From NCBI GenBank assembly GCA_964476595.1, contig CAYZCL010000111.1:31448-95447 (forward strand): a DNA stretch of 64,000 nt, read 5' to 3'. Positions 1 to 10,600 of this stretch are shown one piece after another. The translations under genes were made by a program, and so were the position numbers. Numbering within the stretch: the first letter of the stretch is position 1; each line of letters opens with the position of its first letter. A model generated the notes under the pieces. That model was not told the DNA's origin. It saw nothing but the letters and a program-made list of their open reading frames with translations, and made no database searches. Source of the stretch: JALSRD01 sp964476595. Lineage in GTDB: Bacteria; Desulfobacterota; Desulfobacteria; Desulfobacterales; JALSRD01.

Positions 1-645
1 TACGCTTCACCATGTCTCCCCTGTTCCACTTCCCGGGTACATCTGCAAGACGCCCGATCGAAAGATAAAATCCTTCCCTCCACTTTGCGCCTTTACGCCC
101 TGCACTTTCTCGGCAAGAGACCACGCTGACGGCAAGACCGCCGCGCGCGGTTTCCTGGTACTTGTGGGGCATATCCCGCCCGGTTTCCATCATGGCGGCG
201 ACGACCTCGTCGAAGGTGACTTTATGGCGCTCCGGGTCCCCGGCCGGGGAAAGGATATAGGCGTCGGCGGCTATCACGGCGCCCACGGCGTTGCGTTCGA
301 TGCACGGGCACTGGACGTACCCGCCCACCGGATCGCAGGTCATGCCCAGCAGGTGCTCCAGGGCGGACGCCACACCGATTTCCCCCTGGCACCCGACCTC
401 GGCGCCTGCGATGCTGGCGTCGTGCTTGGCATTGAAGGCGATCAGGGCCGCTGCCGAAATGCAGGTTGTAGCGACGGTCGAGCAGGCCGAGCAGCCGGTC
501 GCAGTCACAGCCCTTCGGCGTCCACTCCATCAGTCCGCCCAGCACGGCCTCGCGAAATGCCCACACCGCGCGCATGGACCCGATGGTGTGGGAACTGGAC
601 GGGCCGGCCCCACCGTGAAGTTGTCGACCGCACCGGCGGGGGGGC
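1..645 (-). pseudogene. decayed L-serine ammonia-lyase (L-serine dehydratase)
   Basis: Family hallmarks appear in pieces in different frames. The N-terminal motif GPSSSHTIGSMRA is encoded near 605-560. Then IAGAEVGCQGEIGVAS (about 415-365) runs directly into LEHLLGMTCDPVGGY and CPCIERNAVGAV, followed by the C-terminal ETARGGLAV (about 150-125). The intact enzyme has about 450 residues; here the N- and C-terminal parts lie within about 550 bp, so most of the middle is missing. A further ~24 residues normally between GVAS and EHxLGMTCDP are also gone. The N-terminal motif needs a one-base shift to join the upstream VDNFTVGP, and the N- and C-terminal blocks are in different frames. The C-terminal frame reads through the expected stop position to the window edge. 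It lies about 40 bp after ppdK on the same strand. Best read as a pseudogene; an assembly error is the alternative. Confidence 0.8.
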
Positions 646-684
646 CAACGGGGGCTTCTCCCGGACCGGTCAACGGTGGTCTTT

Positions 685-3423
685 TCAGGACTCCTGGGCC
701 TTGTCGCGCAGTGCGGCGTGGGCGGCCGCCAGCCGTGCCACCGGCACCCTGAACGGTGAGCAGGACACATAGCTCAGCCCCAGCTTGTGGCACAGGCCGA
801 TGGATACCGGGTCGCCGCCGTGCTCGCCGCAAATGCCGCACTCCAGGTCCGGATTGACGCTGCGGCCCTTGGTCACGGCGATTTCCATGAGGGCTCCCAC
901 GCCGTCGCCGTCGATGGTGGCGAAGGGATTGTCCGGCAGGATGCCGTTTTCCATGTACTCGATCAGGAAACCGGCCTCGGCATCGTCGCGCGAAATGCCG
1001 AAGGTGGTCTGGGTGAGATCGTTGGTGCCGAAGGAAAAGAACTCGGCGTAAGCCGCGATCTGGTCGGCAGTCAGTGCCGCCCGCGGAATCTCGATCATGG
1101 TGCCGAACTTGTAGTTGACCTCCATGCCCTGTTCCGCCATGACCTTCTTGGCCTCCTCCTCCAGGGCCTTGCGCTGCACCTTGAGCTCGTTGACGTGGCT
1201 GGTGAGCGGAATCATGATCTCGGGGTGCACCGACACGCCCTCCCTGGCCACGGTGCAGGCGGCCTCGAAAATGGCGCGTACCTGCATGAGGGTCACCTCG
1301 GGCAGGTGGATGCCCAGCCGTACGCCGCGCAGGCCCAGCATGGGGTTCTGCTCGTGCAGGCTCTCGACACGATTCAACACTGCTTCCTTTCGTTTCACCT
1401 GGGCCAGCAGCTCGTCGATGAGCGCCAGCTCCTGGGCGTGCTGCAGCCGGATCTTCAAATCGCACAGCTCCCGCAGCAGGTCGATCTGGTTGGGCAAAAA
1501 CTCGTGCAGCGGCGGGTCCAGCAGGCGAATGATGACCGGCAGTCCGTCCATGGCCCGAAAGAGGCCGGCGAAGTCCTCGCGCTGGTAGGGCAGGATGGCG
1601 GCCAGTGCCTCGCGGCGATCGATGGGCAGGTCGGTCATGATCATTTTGACCACATGCGGCAGGCGGTCGGCCTCGAAGAACATGTGCTCCGAACGGCACA
1701 GTCCAATGCCCTCGGCCCCGTATTCCCGGGCGCGGCGGGCATCTTTGGGATAGTCGGCATTGGCCCAGACCCCCAGGCGGCGGAAATCGTCGGCCCAGGA
1801 AAGCAGCTTGATCAGCCAGGGGTCCTTGATGTCCGGCACGGTGGTGGGCAGCTGGCCCAGGAAGACCTCGCCGGCGTTTCCGTCGATGGAGATCCAGTCG
1901 CCCTCGTGGATGGTCTCGTCGCCCACCGTCATGGTGCGCTTGGCCATGTCGATGTCCAGGGCCGCAACCCCCACCACGGCGGGCTTGCCGAACTGGCGGG
2001 CCACCAGGGCGGCATGGCTCGTGCGGCCGCCGCGGCTGGTGAGAATGCCTTTGGCGGCCAGCATGCCGTGGACGTCGTCGGGCTTGGTTTCGGGCCGCAC
2101 CATGATGACGTCCTTGCCGTCTTCACGAGACCAGGCCTCGGCCAGATCGGCGTCGAAGGCCACCACGCCGGTGGCGGCGCCCGGCGACACGTTGAGCCCG
2201 GTGGCGATCAAACGGCCGGCAGCGCGTGCCTCCTCCCTGGCTTGGCGGTCGAACTGGGGGTGCAGGAAGAAGTCGACCTGCTCCGGCGACACCCGCAGGA
2301 CGGCCTCGGACTTGTCGATGAGCCCCTCCTCGGTCATGTCCACCGCGATGCGTACGGCCGCCTGGGCGGTACGTTTGCCGTCGCGCGTCTGCAGCATCCA
2401 GAGTTTGCCGCGTTCGATGGTGAACTCCACGTCCTGCATTTCGCGGTAGTGTTCCTCCAGCCGACGGGCGATGCGTTCGAATTCTTCGTACACCTCGGGC
2501 ATTTCCTTTTTCAGCTCCGAGATGTCCTTGGTCAGGCGGATGCCGGCCACCACGTCTTCACCCTGGGCGTTGGTGAGGTAGTCCCCCTCGATGCGCTTTT
2601 CGCCGGTGGAACCGTCGCGGGTCATGGCCACGCCGGTGGCGCAGTCGTCGCCCATGTTGCCGAAGACCATGGTGACGATGTTGACCGCCGTTCCCATGTC
2701 ATGGGGAATGCCGGCGGCGTTGCGGTAGTCCACGGCGCGCTTGCCGTTCCAGCTCTTGAAGACGGCCTCTGTGGCCATGCGCAGCTGGGACAGGGGGTCT
2801 TCGGGAAAGTTGCGGTGGGTCATGCGGCGGAAGATGGACTTGAACTTGAGGGTCACCGCCTGCCAGTCTTCGGCGCTCAGCTCGGCATCGCTTTCCACTC
2901 CGGCCCGTCGGCGGGCCTCGGTGATGACCTCCTCGAAAGCCTCGTCGGGCAGGTTCATGACCACCGAACCGAACATCTGAACCAGGCGCCGGTAGGCGTC
3001 GTAAACGAAACGGCTGTCGCCGGTCAGTTCGATCATGCCCTGGGCGGTTTCATCGTTGAGCCCGATGTTGAGCACCGTGTCCATCATGCCCGGCATGGAG
3101 AACTTGGCGCCGCTGCGGCAGGAGACCAGCAGGGGGTTTTCCCGGTCGCCGAAGACCTTGCCGGCCTTTTTTTCCACGTGGTGCAGCGCTTCCATCACCT
3201 GGTCCCACATGCCTTCGGGAAAGGATCCTCCGGAGGCCAGGTAGGCGTTACAGGCCTCGGTGGTGATCGTGAATCCGGGTGGAACCGGGATACCGATGCG
3301 CACCATTTCGGCCAGGTTGGCGCCCTTGCCGCCGAGCAGTCCGCGCACGGCTTCCCAGTCGCCGCCGACGTATTTTTCCGCCTCATCGACCTCTTCGAAA
3401 AGATAGACCCATTTTTTTGCCAT
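685..3423 (-). CDS. ppdK: pyruvate, phosphate dikinase
   Basis: Cytoplasmic enzyme interconverting pyruvate + ATP + Pi and PEP + AMP + PPi, linking pyruvate to gluconeogenesis in many anaerobes. The 912-residue length is typical. The N-terminal ATP-grasp part begins with GGKGANLAEMVRIGIPVPPGF. The swivelling phosphohistidine domain has GGRTSHAALVARQFGKPAVVG around the catalytic His. The C-terminal PEP/pyruvate barrel has EIPRAALTADQIA, SFGTNDLTQTT and the active-site Cys in CGICGEHGGDP. The start was set at the ATG at 3423, giving MAKKWVYLF, with GGGGG about 6 nt upstream; a TTG 15 nt earlier is possible but lacks such spacing. The only same-strand neighbour is the serine dehydratase remnant just downstream. 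If that enzyme was once active, the pair would have fed serine-derived pyruvate into PEP. Confidence 0.97.
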   Translation of the reverse strand: MAKKWVYLFEEVDEAEKYVGGDWEAVRGLLGGKGANLAEMVRIGIPVPPGFTITTEACNAYLASGGSFPEGMWDQVMEALHHVEKKAGKVFGDRENPLLVSCRSGAKFSMPGMMDTVLNIGLNDETAQGMIELTGDSRFVYDAYRRLVQMFGSVVMNLPDEAFEEVITEARRRAGVESDAELSAEDWQAVTLKFKSIFRRMTHRNFPEDPLSQLRMATEAVFKSWNGKRAVDYRNAAGIPHDMGTAVNIVTMVFGNMGDDCATGVAMTRDGSTGEKRIEGDYLTNAQGEDVVAGIRLTKDISELKKEMPEVYEEFERIARRLEEHYREMQDVEFTIERGKLWMLQTRDGKRTAQAAVRIAVDMTEEGLIDKSEAVLRVSPEQVDFFLHPQFDRQAREEARAAGRLIATGLNVSPGAATGVVAFDADLAEAWSREDGKDVIMVRPETKPDDVHGMLAAKGILTSRGGRTSHAALVARQFGKPAVVGVAALDIDMAKRTMTVGDETIHEGDWISIDGNAGEVFLGQLPTTVPDIKDPWLIKLLSWADDFRRLGVWANADYPKDARRAREYGAEGIGLCRSEHMFFEADRLPHVVKMIMTDLPIDRREALAAILPYQREDFAGLFRAMDGLPVIIRLLDPPLHEFLPNQIDLLRELCDLKIRLQHAQELALIDELLAQVKRKEAVLNRVESLHEQNPMLGLRGVRLGIHLPEVTLMQVRAIFEAACTVAREGVSVHPEIMIPLTSHVNELKVQRKALEEEAKKVMAEQGMEVNYKFGTMIEIPRAALTADQIAAYAEFFSFGTNDLTQTTFGISRDDAEAGFLIEYMENGILPDNPFATIDGDGVGALMEIAVTKGRSVNPDLECGICGEHGGDPVSIGLCHKLGLSYVSCSPFRVPVARLAAAHAALRDKAQES

Positions 3424-3487
3424 GACATCCCCCGTCAACCGTTAGACAGTTAAAGTGAATTAGGATGAACCGTCACTGCAAGCGAAA

Positions 3488-3541
3488 GCGGGCGGTTTTC
3501 GCAAAAGCCGCCCGCCGGGAACGGGTCCCGCCGGCGGGCGG
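3488..3541. repeat. two adjacent GC-rich inverted repeats upstream of ppdK
   Basis: A stem with arms GCGGGCGG and CCGCCCGC (3488-3515) encloses a TTTT/AAAA inner pairing with one bulge. It is followed at once by a second imperfect GC-rich inverted repeat reaching about 3541. There is no T-run, so an intrinsic terminator is unlikely. The repeats lie in the 355-bp divergent gap between ppdK and the HIT gene, where I see no gene and no convincing promoter. Confidence 0.5.
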
Positions 3542-3778
3542 ACGTCGATACCGGGATATGGCGGTATACGGCGAAGAAAAGCGTGAAAATACCAGGGCCG
3601 GACCTGCATGCCCAGACAATTCCGGTACCCGATAATGGCGCTAAAATCAAGTGTTATTCCGGTGGCGGCGCATGTGCGGCAACCCGCCGCCCTTGATATC
3701 GTCGCTCATACCGTGTAGAGGGGGATAAACCCGGTGTCGGGGGCTGTTTCGCAGATCACACCAATAGAGGAGGGACCC

Positions 3779-4198
3779 ATGCAGGACTGCATCTTCTGCA
3801 AGATCGTAAAGGGCGAGATACCCAGTTTCAAAATATACGAGGACGATCGCGTGCTGGCCTTTGCCGACATCAACCCCATCACCACGGGGCACACGCTGAT
3901 CATCCCCAAGGCCCATGCGGCCGACATCTGGGAGATTTCGGCCGCAGACCTGGCCGCCGTTGCGGCGGCGTCCAAAAAGGTGGCCGAGGCCATCCGGTCC
4001 GCGCTGGATCCGGCCGGCATGGCGGTGGCGCAGCTCAACGGCCGGGCCGTCAACCAGGTGGTCATGCACTACCACATGCACCTGATCCCACGCCGTGAGG
4101 CGGATCCCAAACTGCCCATGACGGCCTGGGAACTCAAGCCCGGAGACATGGACCTCATTGGGCGGACCGCCGAAAAGATCGCCGCGGCCATCGGGTAG
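3779..4198 (+). CDS. HIT-family nucleotide hydrolase/transferase
   Basis: A 139-residue histidine-triad protein of the Hint/HinT type, which hydrolyses nucleoside phosphoramidates or related AMP conjugates. Visible signatures are CIFCKIVKGEIP at the N terminus with a zinc-type CxxC, the mid-domain HTLIIPKAH, and the catalytic triad H97-x-H99-x-H101 in MHYHMHLIPR. The start is the ATG at 3779, because GAGGAGGGA lies 5-8 nt upstream and the protein then begins MQDCIFC as usual; the ORF extends 15 codons further upstream without family similarity. It stands alone, divergent from ppdK and convergent with the next gene (8 bp between stops). Its substrate cannot be told from sequence. Confidence 0.93.
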   Translation: MQDCIFCKIVKGEIPSFKIYEDDRVLAFADINPITTGHTLIIPKAHAADIWEISAADLAAVAAASKKVAEAIRSALDPAGMAVAQLNGRAVNQVVMHYHMHLIPRREADPKLPMTAWELKPGDMDLIGRTAEKIAAAIG

Positions 4199-4206
4199 CC
4201 CGAGCG

Positions 4207-4671
4207 TCAGTCCCGCTCGGGAATGGCGACGGTGCGGCCGTCGAGGCGGATGAAATAGCGATCGCCGCGGAAGTCCAGCAACTCTGAGATTTTCATCAGT
4301 CCCCGGTCGTTGAACTTGATGCGCTCGCCGTCATGTTCCAGGTACAAACTGTCGCCCTTGACGAAAAGGCCGTCGGGTTTCAGGGGGATGCGGCGCCCGG
4401 TGTTGAGCACCAGTGCGATGCCGTCCTCCCTGCGCACGTCCACCACGAACAGGGCGGTGTCTTCATAGGGAAAGTAGACCTTTTCACGCACGTTTCCGCG
4501 CACCTGTGTGACGTAGTAGCCGTTTTCGTCCCTTTCGATGGAACGGTGGAAATACTCGCTTATGCGGCGATTCTTGAACTCGCCGTACTTGTTGTGCCAG
4601 CGGCCGTTGCCGTCCATCCAGAAAACGGCCTCTTCTTTGGGGATGACGACTTCCGTGATTTGCTCGGTCAT
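4207..4671 (-). CDS. DUF1285-like conserved protein
   Basis: A 154-residue soluble protein without signal peptide or membrane segment. Its layout fits DUF1285: an N-terminal FWMDGNGRWHNKYGEF segment, then ISEYFHRSIERDENGYY, a strand-rich middle with YFPYEDTALFVVDVRREDG, and a C-terminal repeat of the same idea (RYFIRLDGRTVAIP). DUF1285 proteins have unknown function, so no role is assigned. The assignment is from remembered family layout, not a search. It converges with the HIT gene. Its 5' end lies 249 bp from the flavoprotein GTG start, in a divergent arrangement. Confidence 0.7.
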   Translation of the reverse strand: MTEQITEVVIPKEEAVFWMDGNGRWHNKYGEFKNRRISEYFHRSIERDENGYYVTQVRGNVREKVYFPYEDTALFVVDVRREDGIALVLNTGRRIPLKPDGLFVKGDSLYLEHDGERIKFNDRGLMKISELLDFRGDRYFIRLDGRTVAIPERD

Positions 4672-4919
4672 GGTTCCGCCCGGTTTTGGGGTGTCCGTCG
4701 CCGGCCCGCCGCCCGTTGCCGCGGTCGAAGGCGGCGCGGGCGCGGTGGTCGGTTCAATGGGATGCGCTGCAGGCCGGCGGCGCCGAAAGGCTCCGGGCCG
4801 CAGCGAGCGCGCCCGTCGCCGGGCGCGCTGCGGCGCGTGCCAAGATAGGGCGTCCGGCGCCCTTTTGTCAACAGGCCTCCGGTGCGTGGAGCGCTGCGGC
4901 CGTGGCGGCGGGAGAAACG

Positions 4920-6098
4920 GTGCCTGAAGAAGACCATATGCGGTTTGCGCGGCGCGGTGGATGCTGGGACGTGGCCGTGGTCGGCGGGGGGCCGGCTGGT
5001 GCGGCCGCGGCCGCCCGGCTGGCGCGGGGCGGCGCCCGGGTGGTGCTGCTGGAAAGGCACCCCCTGCCGCGGTCCAAGGTGTGTGGCGGGGGCCTGGTGG
5101 CCCGGGCCGCCGGGGCCGTGGCGGTGGATGTCAAGCCGGCCGCAGTGGAGGTGTGCCGCCGGGTGGAGCTGACCATGGGATCCCGGCCGCTGCGTTTCCT
5201 GGCCGAGCGGCCGCACGCCGTCATTGTGATGGTCGACCGCGGCCGCCTGGACCACCTGCTGGTCCGGGCGGCCGGTCGGCAGGGCGCCGAGGTGCGGGCG
5301 TGTTGTGCCGTCACGGGCATGCGGCCCGCGGGGGACCACGTGGTGCTGAAAACGACCCGGGGCCTGCTACGGACCCGCTGGGTGGTCTGCGCAGAAGGTG
5401 CCGGCGGCCGCCTGGCACGCATGACGGGATGGGCCGAGACGCGACGGCTGGTGCCGGCCCTGGAATGTTCATTGCGCCTGCCGGCCTGGCGGCGGAGGCG
5501 TTTTTCGCGCGCCGCCGGGTTCGACTTCGGCGCGCTGCCGCAGGGTTACGGCTGGCGCTTTCCCAAGGCGGAGCGCCTGGATGTCGGGGTGGTCGGCATG
5601 CAGCCGCGCCCCGGTAACCTGAAGCGTCGCCTGGGTCTCTACCTGAAGCGGCTGGGTCTGGCCGACGCCCCCGTATACGACCTGCGCGCGGCCCCCATCC
5701 CGGTGGCCGCGCGCACCGACGGTTTCACAAGGGGCCGGGTGCTGCTGGTGGGCGACGCCGCCGGCCTGGCCGACCCACTGACGGCCGAAGGGATTTCCCA
5801 CGCCGTGAGCAGCGGCCGCCTGGCTGCCGACGCCCTGCTGGAGGCCGGCCTCGATCCCGGCCGCGCCGGGGCGCTCTACCATCGCCGGCTGCGGCAGGAG
5901 ATCCTGGGGGAACTCGGGTTGGCGCGTTTTTTCGCGAGGCTGGTCTTCCGGCACCCGCGGGCCGCGGAGCGCATCTTCGCGCTGCGCGGGCAGCATTTCG
6001 TCGAAGGGGTGACCGATATCGCCTGCGGCCGCCGCACTTACCGTTCGCTGCTGCAAAACCCGCTGAATTACCTGCGCCTCCTGCGTCCGCGCCCCTGA
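4920..6098 (+). CDS. geranylgeranyl-reductase-family FAD-dependent oxidoreductase
   Basis: A 392-residue flavoprotein of the geranylgeranyl reductase/digeranylgeranylglycerophospholipid reductase family, whose members saturate isoprenoid chains or related double bonds. An N-terminal FAD Rossmann motif is seen in DVAVVGGGPAGAAAAARLA, an adjacent LLERHPLPRSKVCGGG matches the family's substrate-side signature, and the second FAD motif is VLLVGDAAGLADPLTAEGI. The GTG at 4920 is preferred because GGGAG sits about 7 nt upstream; ATG at 4938 is the alternative. The reading frame is open for another 78 codons upstream, but that segment is low-complexity Ala/Arg. It converges with the CCG-domain Fe-S protein; the two could form a flavin/Fe-S electron pair, but this rests only on adjacency. 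The substrate (menaquinone side chain, lipid or other) is unknown. Confidence 0.88.
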   Translation: MPEEDHMRFARRGGCWDVAVVGGGPAGAAAAARLARGGARVVLLERHPLPRSKVCGGGLVARAAGAVAVDVKPAAVEVCRRVELTMGSRPLRFLAERPHAVIVMVDRGRLDHLLVRAAGRQGAEVRACCAVTGMRPAGDHVVLKTTRGLLRTRWVVCAEGAGGRLARMTGWAETRRLVPALECSLRLPAWRRRRFSRAAGFDFGALPQGYGWRFPKAERLDVGVVGMQPRPGNLKRRLGLYLKRLGLADAPVYDLRAAPIPVAARTDGFTRGRVLLVGDAAGLADPLTAEGISHAVSSGRLAADALLEAGLDPGRAGALYHRRLRQEILGELGLARFFARLVFRHPRAAERIFALRGQHFVEGVTDIACGRRTYRSLLQNPLNYLRLLRPRP

Positions 6099-6132
6099 CC
6101 GCCGGGAGCCGGCGATTCACAGGGGACGTGCT

Positions 6133-7374
6133 TCAGCGGCGCAGGGCGAAGAGTTTCGAGATGGCCAGGCTGACCAGCAGGCCCAGGCGGTTGCGGGTCA
6201 GACCGCATTTTCGCTCCCCGGCGTCGGCAGAAAAGGTCCGTTCGCGCGTCCGTGCGCCGGCGAACTCGCGCCGCAGGCGGTCTTTGAGCCGCAGGCGGTT
6301 GAAGCAGGTCAGGGGAAACAGGGAGCGCAGGCGTTCCGCCGGAGGGGAGGCCTCGCGCCCGAAGACCAGGTCCAGCAGGTGCACCGCATCGACGCTGCCG
6401 GACAGCAGTTCGGTGCAGCCCGTGCAGTAGGTCACCACCCGCCGCCCGCCGGCCTCGGCGGCCCGCAGACGGGTCCACGAGCGGGCCAGTTCCGGCGCCA
6501 CGCAGCTCACCGACGCGCCCTCGCCGCAGCAAAACGTGGTCCTGCCGTGGTGGGGCATCTCCTCGACCCCGCATCCCAGGCGACCCAGCATGTCCCGCAC
6601 CAGGCCCTGTACGCCGGCCTCGAAGCGGAAAACACAGGGGTCGTGGACCGTCACGCGCCCCGGGCGCAGACGGCGGGCGGGCGGGAGACCGCCGCCGGCC
6701 AGTTCCTCGTAGACCGTCGTGACCGACAGTCCTTTTCCGTAGGAAGAGAAAATCTTGTGGCAGTTGGGGCAGGCCACGATCACCCGGCGCACGCCGCAGG
6801 ACAGCAGGAAAGCGCGCATCTCGCCGAACATGGCCTCGAAATAGGCCTGGCGCCCCAGGTCGTGGGAGGGCTTCGTACAGCAGTCCAGCACGATCCCCAG
6901 CCGCGGGGTGAAGCGCTGCAGGTGCCGCAGCAGCCTGTGGGTCTGGTTCGGACGGGTGGCCGGCAGGGTGCAGCCCGGAAAGAACACCGTGTCGCAGTCG
7001 GCCGGCACGGCGTAGAAACTCAGGTGGCGGGAGACCCCGCGCCGTTCGTAGCCCAGGAAAGCGCAGTCGTCGCCGTAAACACGGCATCCCCGTGAAACGG
7101 CCGCCCGGCGCATTTCCAGAAACATGCGGTCCAGGGGCAGATTCTGGGGACACACGGCGCTGCACAGGCCGCACAGGCTGCACTCGAAGGGCAATTTCCG
7201 GCAGCGGCCGTCGGCGGGGTCGAAGATTTCGGCGAGGTGCCGGGGCGTACCGTGTCTGGCCAGAAAAGCGCACTCTTTTACACACATCCCGCACTGCGTG
7301 CAATGCTCCCGGACGCGGGCCGCGGCCTCGGTCGTTGCGGATGCCGGAGGGTTTTGGGGGACGTCTGTTTTCAT
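6133..7374 (-). CDS. CCG-domain Fe-S oxidoreductase (HdrD/GlcF-like)
   Basis: A 413-residue cytoplasmic Fe-S protein. Two [4Fe-4S] ferredoxin motifs lie near the N terminus: CTQCGMCVKEC and CSLCGLCSAVCP. Two cysteine-rich CCG-like segments follow, including VLDCCTKPSHDLG, CPNCHKIFSSYG and the second-copy TFCCGEGASVSC. This layout is that of heterodisulfide-reductase D or glycolate-oxidase F type subunits, which move electrons between flavoproteins, quinones or disulfides. There is no transmembrane segment, so any membrane contact must be through a partner. It starts at ATG 7374 with no strong ribosome site. It converges with the flavoprotein (34 bp between ends) and diverges from the sensor kinase. 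Confidence 0.88.
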   Translation of the reverse strand: MKTDVPQNPPASATTEAAARVREHCTQCGMCVKECAFLARHGTPRHLAEIFDPADGRCRKLPFECSLCGLCSAVCPQNLPLDRMFLEMRRAAVSRGCRVYGDDCAFLGYERRGVSRHLSFYAVPADCDTVFFPGCTLPATRPNQTHRLLRHLQRFTPRLGIVLDCCTKPSHDLGRQAYFEAMFGEMRAFLLSCGVRRVIVACPNCHKIFSSYGKGLSVTTVYEELAGGGLPPARRLRPGRVTVHDPCVFRFEAGVQGLVRDMLGRLGCGVEEMPHHGRTTFCCGEGASVSCVAPELARSWTRLRAAEAGGRRVVTYCTGCTELLSGSVDAVHLLDLVFGREASPPAERLRSLFPLTCFNRLRLKDRLRREFAGARTRERTFSADAGERKCGLTRNRLGLLVSLAISKLFALRR

Positions 7375-7660
7375 GATGACGATTACCGCTGCCGCGTTAT
7401 CTCAGAAAAACGGTCGGTCTTCAACCCCCGGGCACGTTTTCCGGGGAAAGCGAGCCGGGAACGGGGGCAGCGCCATTGCCATGGAAATGCATCATTGAGA
7501 ATATGACTCAATACGCACATTTGACCTGTCGTAACTTTCTTGTTAAGAGACCGGAAAAGCCGATATTGACGAAAGGTTCGCATTCTCACCTGTTTTCAGA
7601 AATTCAGTGACGAAAAAGGAGATCCCGCCAAGCGGGGGAGCCTGTTTCTCAAGCGGGACT

Positions 7661-10600
7661 ATGGACATCTCCTCGAACAGCCTGCGACACCGCATGCTGC
7701 CCCCCTCGGGGGACAGGGCCCTGCTGTTGTCCATGGTCATCCTGGCCGCCTGTGCGTCCCTGCTGTTCTTCTACGAATACCACCGCGAAAGAATCCGCAC
7801 GTTGCAGAGCCTGGAGGTCTCTTTCAACGAGCGCCTGGACGCCCTGGACCGCTGTCTCTACGTGGCCAAAGATCACGTGGCGCTGATGCAGGACTGGGCG
7901 CAGACTTTCTGGAACGACGCCTCCGGCAGAACCCGCCCGCCCGCGCTGGCCGCCTTGCTTCGCTATGACCCGAAAGGGGATTACTACGAAATACCAAGGA
8001 GTAGGGCTGTAAACCTCAAGGATCCTATAGGGAATGTGTTCGGGTTCGGTCACCCCGCCACGGATCAGGCCGAACACGTACGGGAGCTCAACCTGGCGGC
8101 CGGCTTGATGCCCCTGCTGCGAGCCACCAGCGCCGACACGTCGCTTTTTTTCGAGGGATATTTTTTTTCCCCTTCCGGGGTCTCCTGCATCTATCCCTAC
8201 CTGTCCGTGTCGGACCTGGCGGGCGGAAAAACCTACGGTGAGAACCTCAAGTCCCTGGTGAGCGGTTTTTTTGAACCGCACGTGGCTTTTTCATCCGGGA
8301 CCGCGCGTGGCGGTTACTGGACGGGCGTGTACAACGACCGGGCCGGCCACGGCCCGGTGGTGACCTATGCCATGCCGGTCTACGGCGGCGATCGCTACCT
8401 CGGACTGCTGGGCATCGACGTCTCAGTGGCTTACCTGCGGCGCTACGTGGCTGGTTTCAAGGGGCTGAGGGGGCGGTTGATCATGGCCGGCAGGAACGGC
8501 AACATGTTCATCGATTCCAGGGACCCCGAAGGTGCCGGCGTCGCGGCCGGCACGCTGCCGGCGCGCCTGCCGGCCGCCCTGAGAGATGTGAGCACCCTGA
8601 TCATGGCCGGCAAACTGCAGCCCACGGTACCGGTCCACGGATACTATGTCTTTTCCAGGCCGCTGCGGAGTGCGCCGGCCACTTTCATCCACATCCTGGA
8701 TGAAAAAGCCCTGCGGTCCCACCTCTGCCTGAGCTGGGCGACCTTCTGCGTAGTGGGGCCGCTGGTGGTCTGTCTGCTGCTGCTGACCTATTTCGCCGTT
8801 CGCAAGCGACGGCTTGAGGAGTCGCTGTCCAGGAGCCGGCGGCACTGGCAGGAGCTGGTCGACAACGCCACCATCGGGGTCTACCGTGTGTTCGAAGACG
8901 GCCGCTTCATTTTCGTCAACCCGGGAATGGCCAGGATGTTCGGTTACGAAACGCCCCGGCAGATGCTGTCCGAGGTGCCCAACGTCACCGCCCTGTACGC
9001 AAAGCCCGAGGAAAGGGCGGTCAACCTGGCGAAAGTCAAGCGCGACGGCCGGCTCGACGGGGGGCAGGTCAGCCTGCGGCACCGGTCCGGATGTCTCATC
9101 CGGGTACTGCTCAGCGTGCGGTACGTGAGGGGCGAGAAGGAGACCTGCCTCGAGGGATTTCTGATCGACGTCACCGAGCGTTACCGCATCGAGGAGGCCT
9201 TGAAGGAGAGCGAGCAGCGTTACCGCAGCCTGGTAGAGCTGTTGCCGGATGCGGTGATGGTGCACAGCAACCTGGAAATCGTTTACATCAATCATGCCGG
9301 CGCGCGCCTGCTGGGGGCCGAGGGCCCGGAGGACATCCAGGGCCGGTCGGTGCTGGACCTGATTCACCCGGACTTCGTCGAAATCGTCCGGCGCCGGCTC
9401 AAACAGGTCAGCGGCCAGGACCAGCCGCTGGTGCCCATGGAGCAGCGCTACATCCGCCTGGACGGACAGGTCATCGATGTGGAGGCCACAGGTGTCGGCA
9501 TCACGTACCGCGGCAAGCCGGCGGTCATCAGCGTTCTGCGCGACATCTCCGAGCGCAAGCGGTCCGAGGCCGAGCGTAGCCGGCTGCAACGCCAGCTCCA
9601 GCAGGCCCAGAAACTGGAGGCCATCGGCACCCTGGCCGGCGGCATCGCGCACGACTTCAACAATCTGCTGATGGGAATGCAGGGCAACGTTTCCCTGTCG
9701 CTGCTGGACGTGGGCGCCGAGCACCGCTGCTACGAGAAACTGAAAAACATCGAGGCTTACATCGCCAGGGCAAGCGACCTGACGCGGCAGATCCTGGGGT
9801 TTGCACGAGGAGGCAAGTACCACGCCAGTCCGCTGGACATCAACCGCGTGATCCGGGAAAGCGTGCGCCTGTTCCGCCGCACGCGCAAGGAAATCAAGGT
9901 GGAGGTGGGCCTGCAGGACGAGCTGCCCACCGTGGAGGCGGACCGCAGCCAGATGGAGCAGGTTTTCATCAACCTCTTCGTCAACGCTTGGCAGGCCATG
10001 CCCGGCGGCGGCACTATCCGGGTCACTGCCGTTGTCGTCCGCCTGGATCGGGATTTCACCGCGCCCCACGACACGCCTCCGGGGGCGTTCGTGAAGATCT
10101 CAGTTTCGGACGATGGCACCGGTATGGACTCCCGGACCCTGGAACGGGTCTTCGAGCCCTTTTTCACCACACGCGGCATGGGCCGCGGCACCGGCCTGGG
10201 CCTGGCCTCGGTGTACGGTATCATCAAGAATCACGGGGGCATCATCACGGTCCAGAGTGAAAAAGGCAGTGGGACCACTTTCGATATCTTCCTGCCGGTT
10301 TCGCTGCGGCCGTTGGACAAACCGAAACAGGAGAAAAAGCCGGCAACGCCGGCGGCCGGCCGCCAGGGCACGGTGCTGCTGGTCGACGACGAGCAAATGA
10401 TCCTGGACGTGGGACGCAAACTGCTGGAGAGCCTGGGATACAGGGCGATAACGGCCGACGGCGGCCGCGAGGCCATCGAAATCTACCGGCAGCACGGTGC
10501 CGGTATCGATCTGGTGATCCTGGACATGGTGATGCCTGAAATGAACGGAGCCCGTACGTTCGAGATGCTCAAGGAACTGGACCCCGGTGTGAAGGTGCTC

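Noticed and set aside
787..3453. 888-codon open frame opposite ppdK on the plus strand
   Set aside because: GC-rich third positions on the minus strand leave the opposite frame open. The ppdK product has all catalytic motifs, and this frame has His/Gly/Val-rich sequence without a recognisable domain.
8423..10069. 548-codon open frame opposite the first hybrid kinase
   Set aside because: Antisense shadow of PAS and kinase domains; composition is Gln/His/Asp-rich and no ribosome site or domain is seen.
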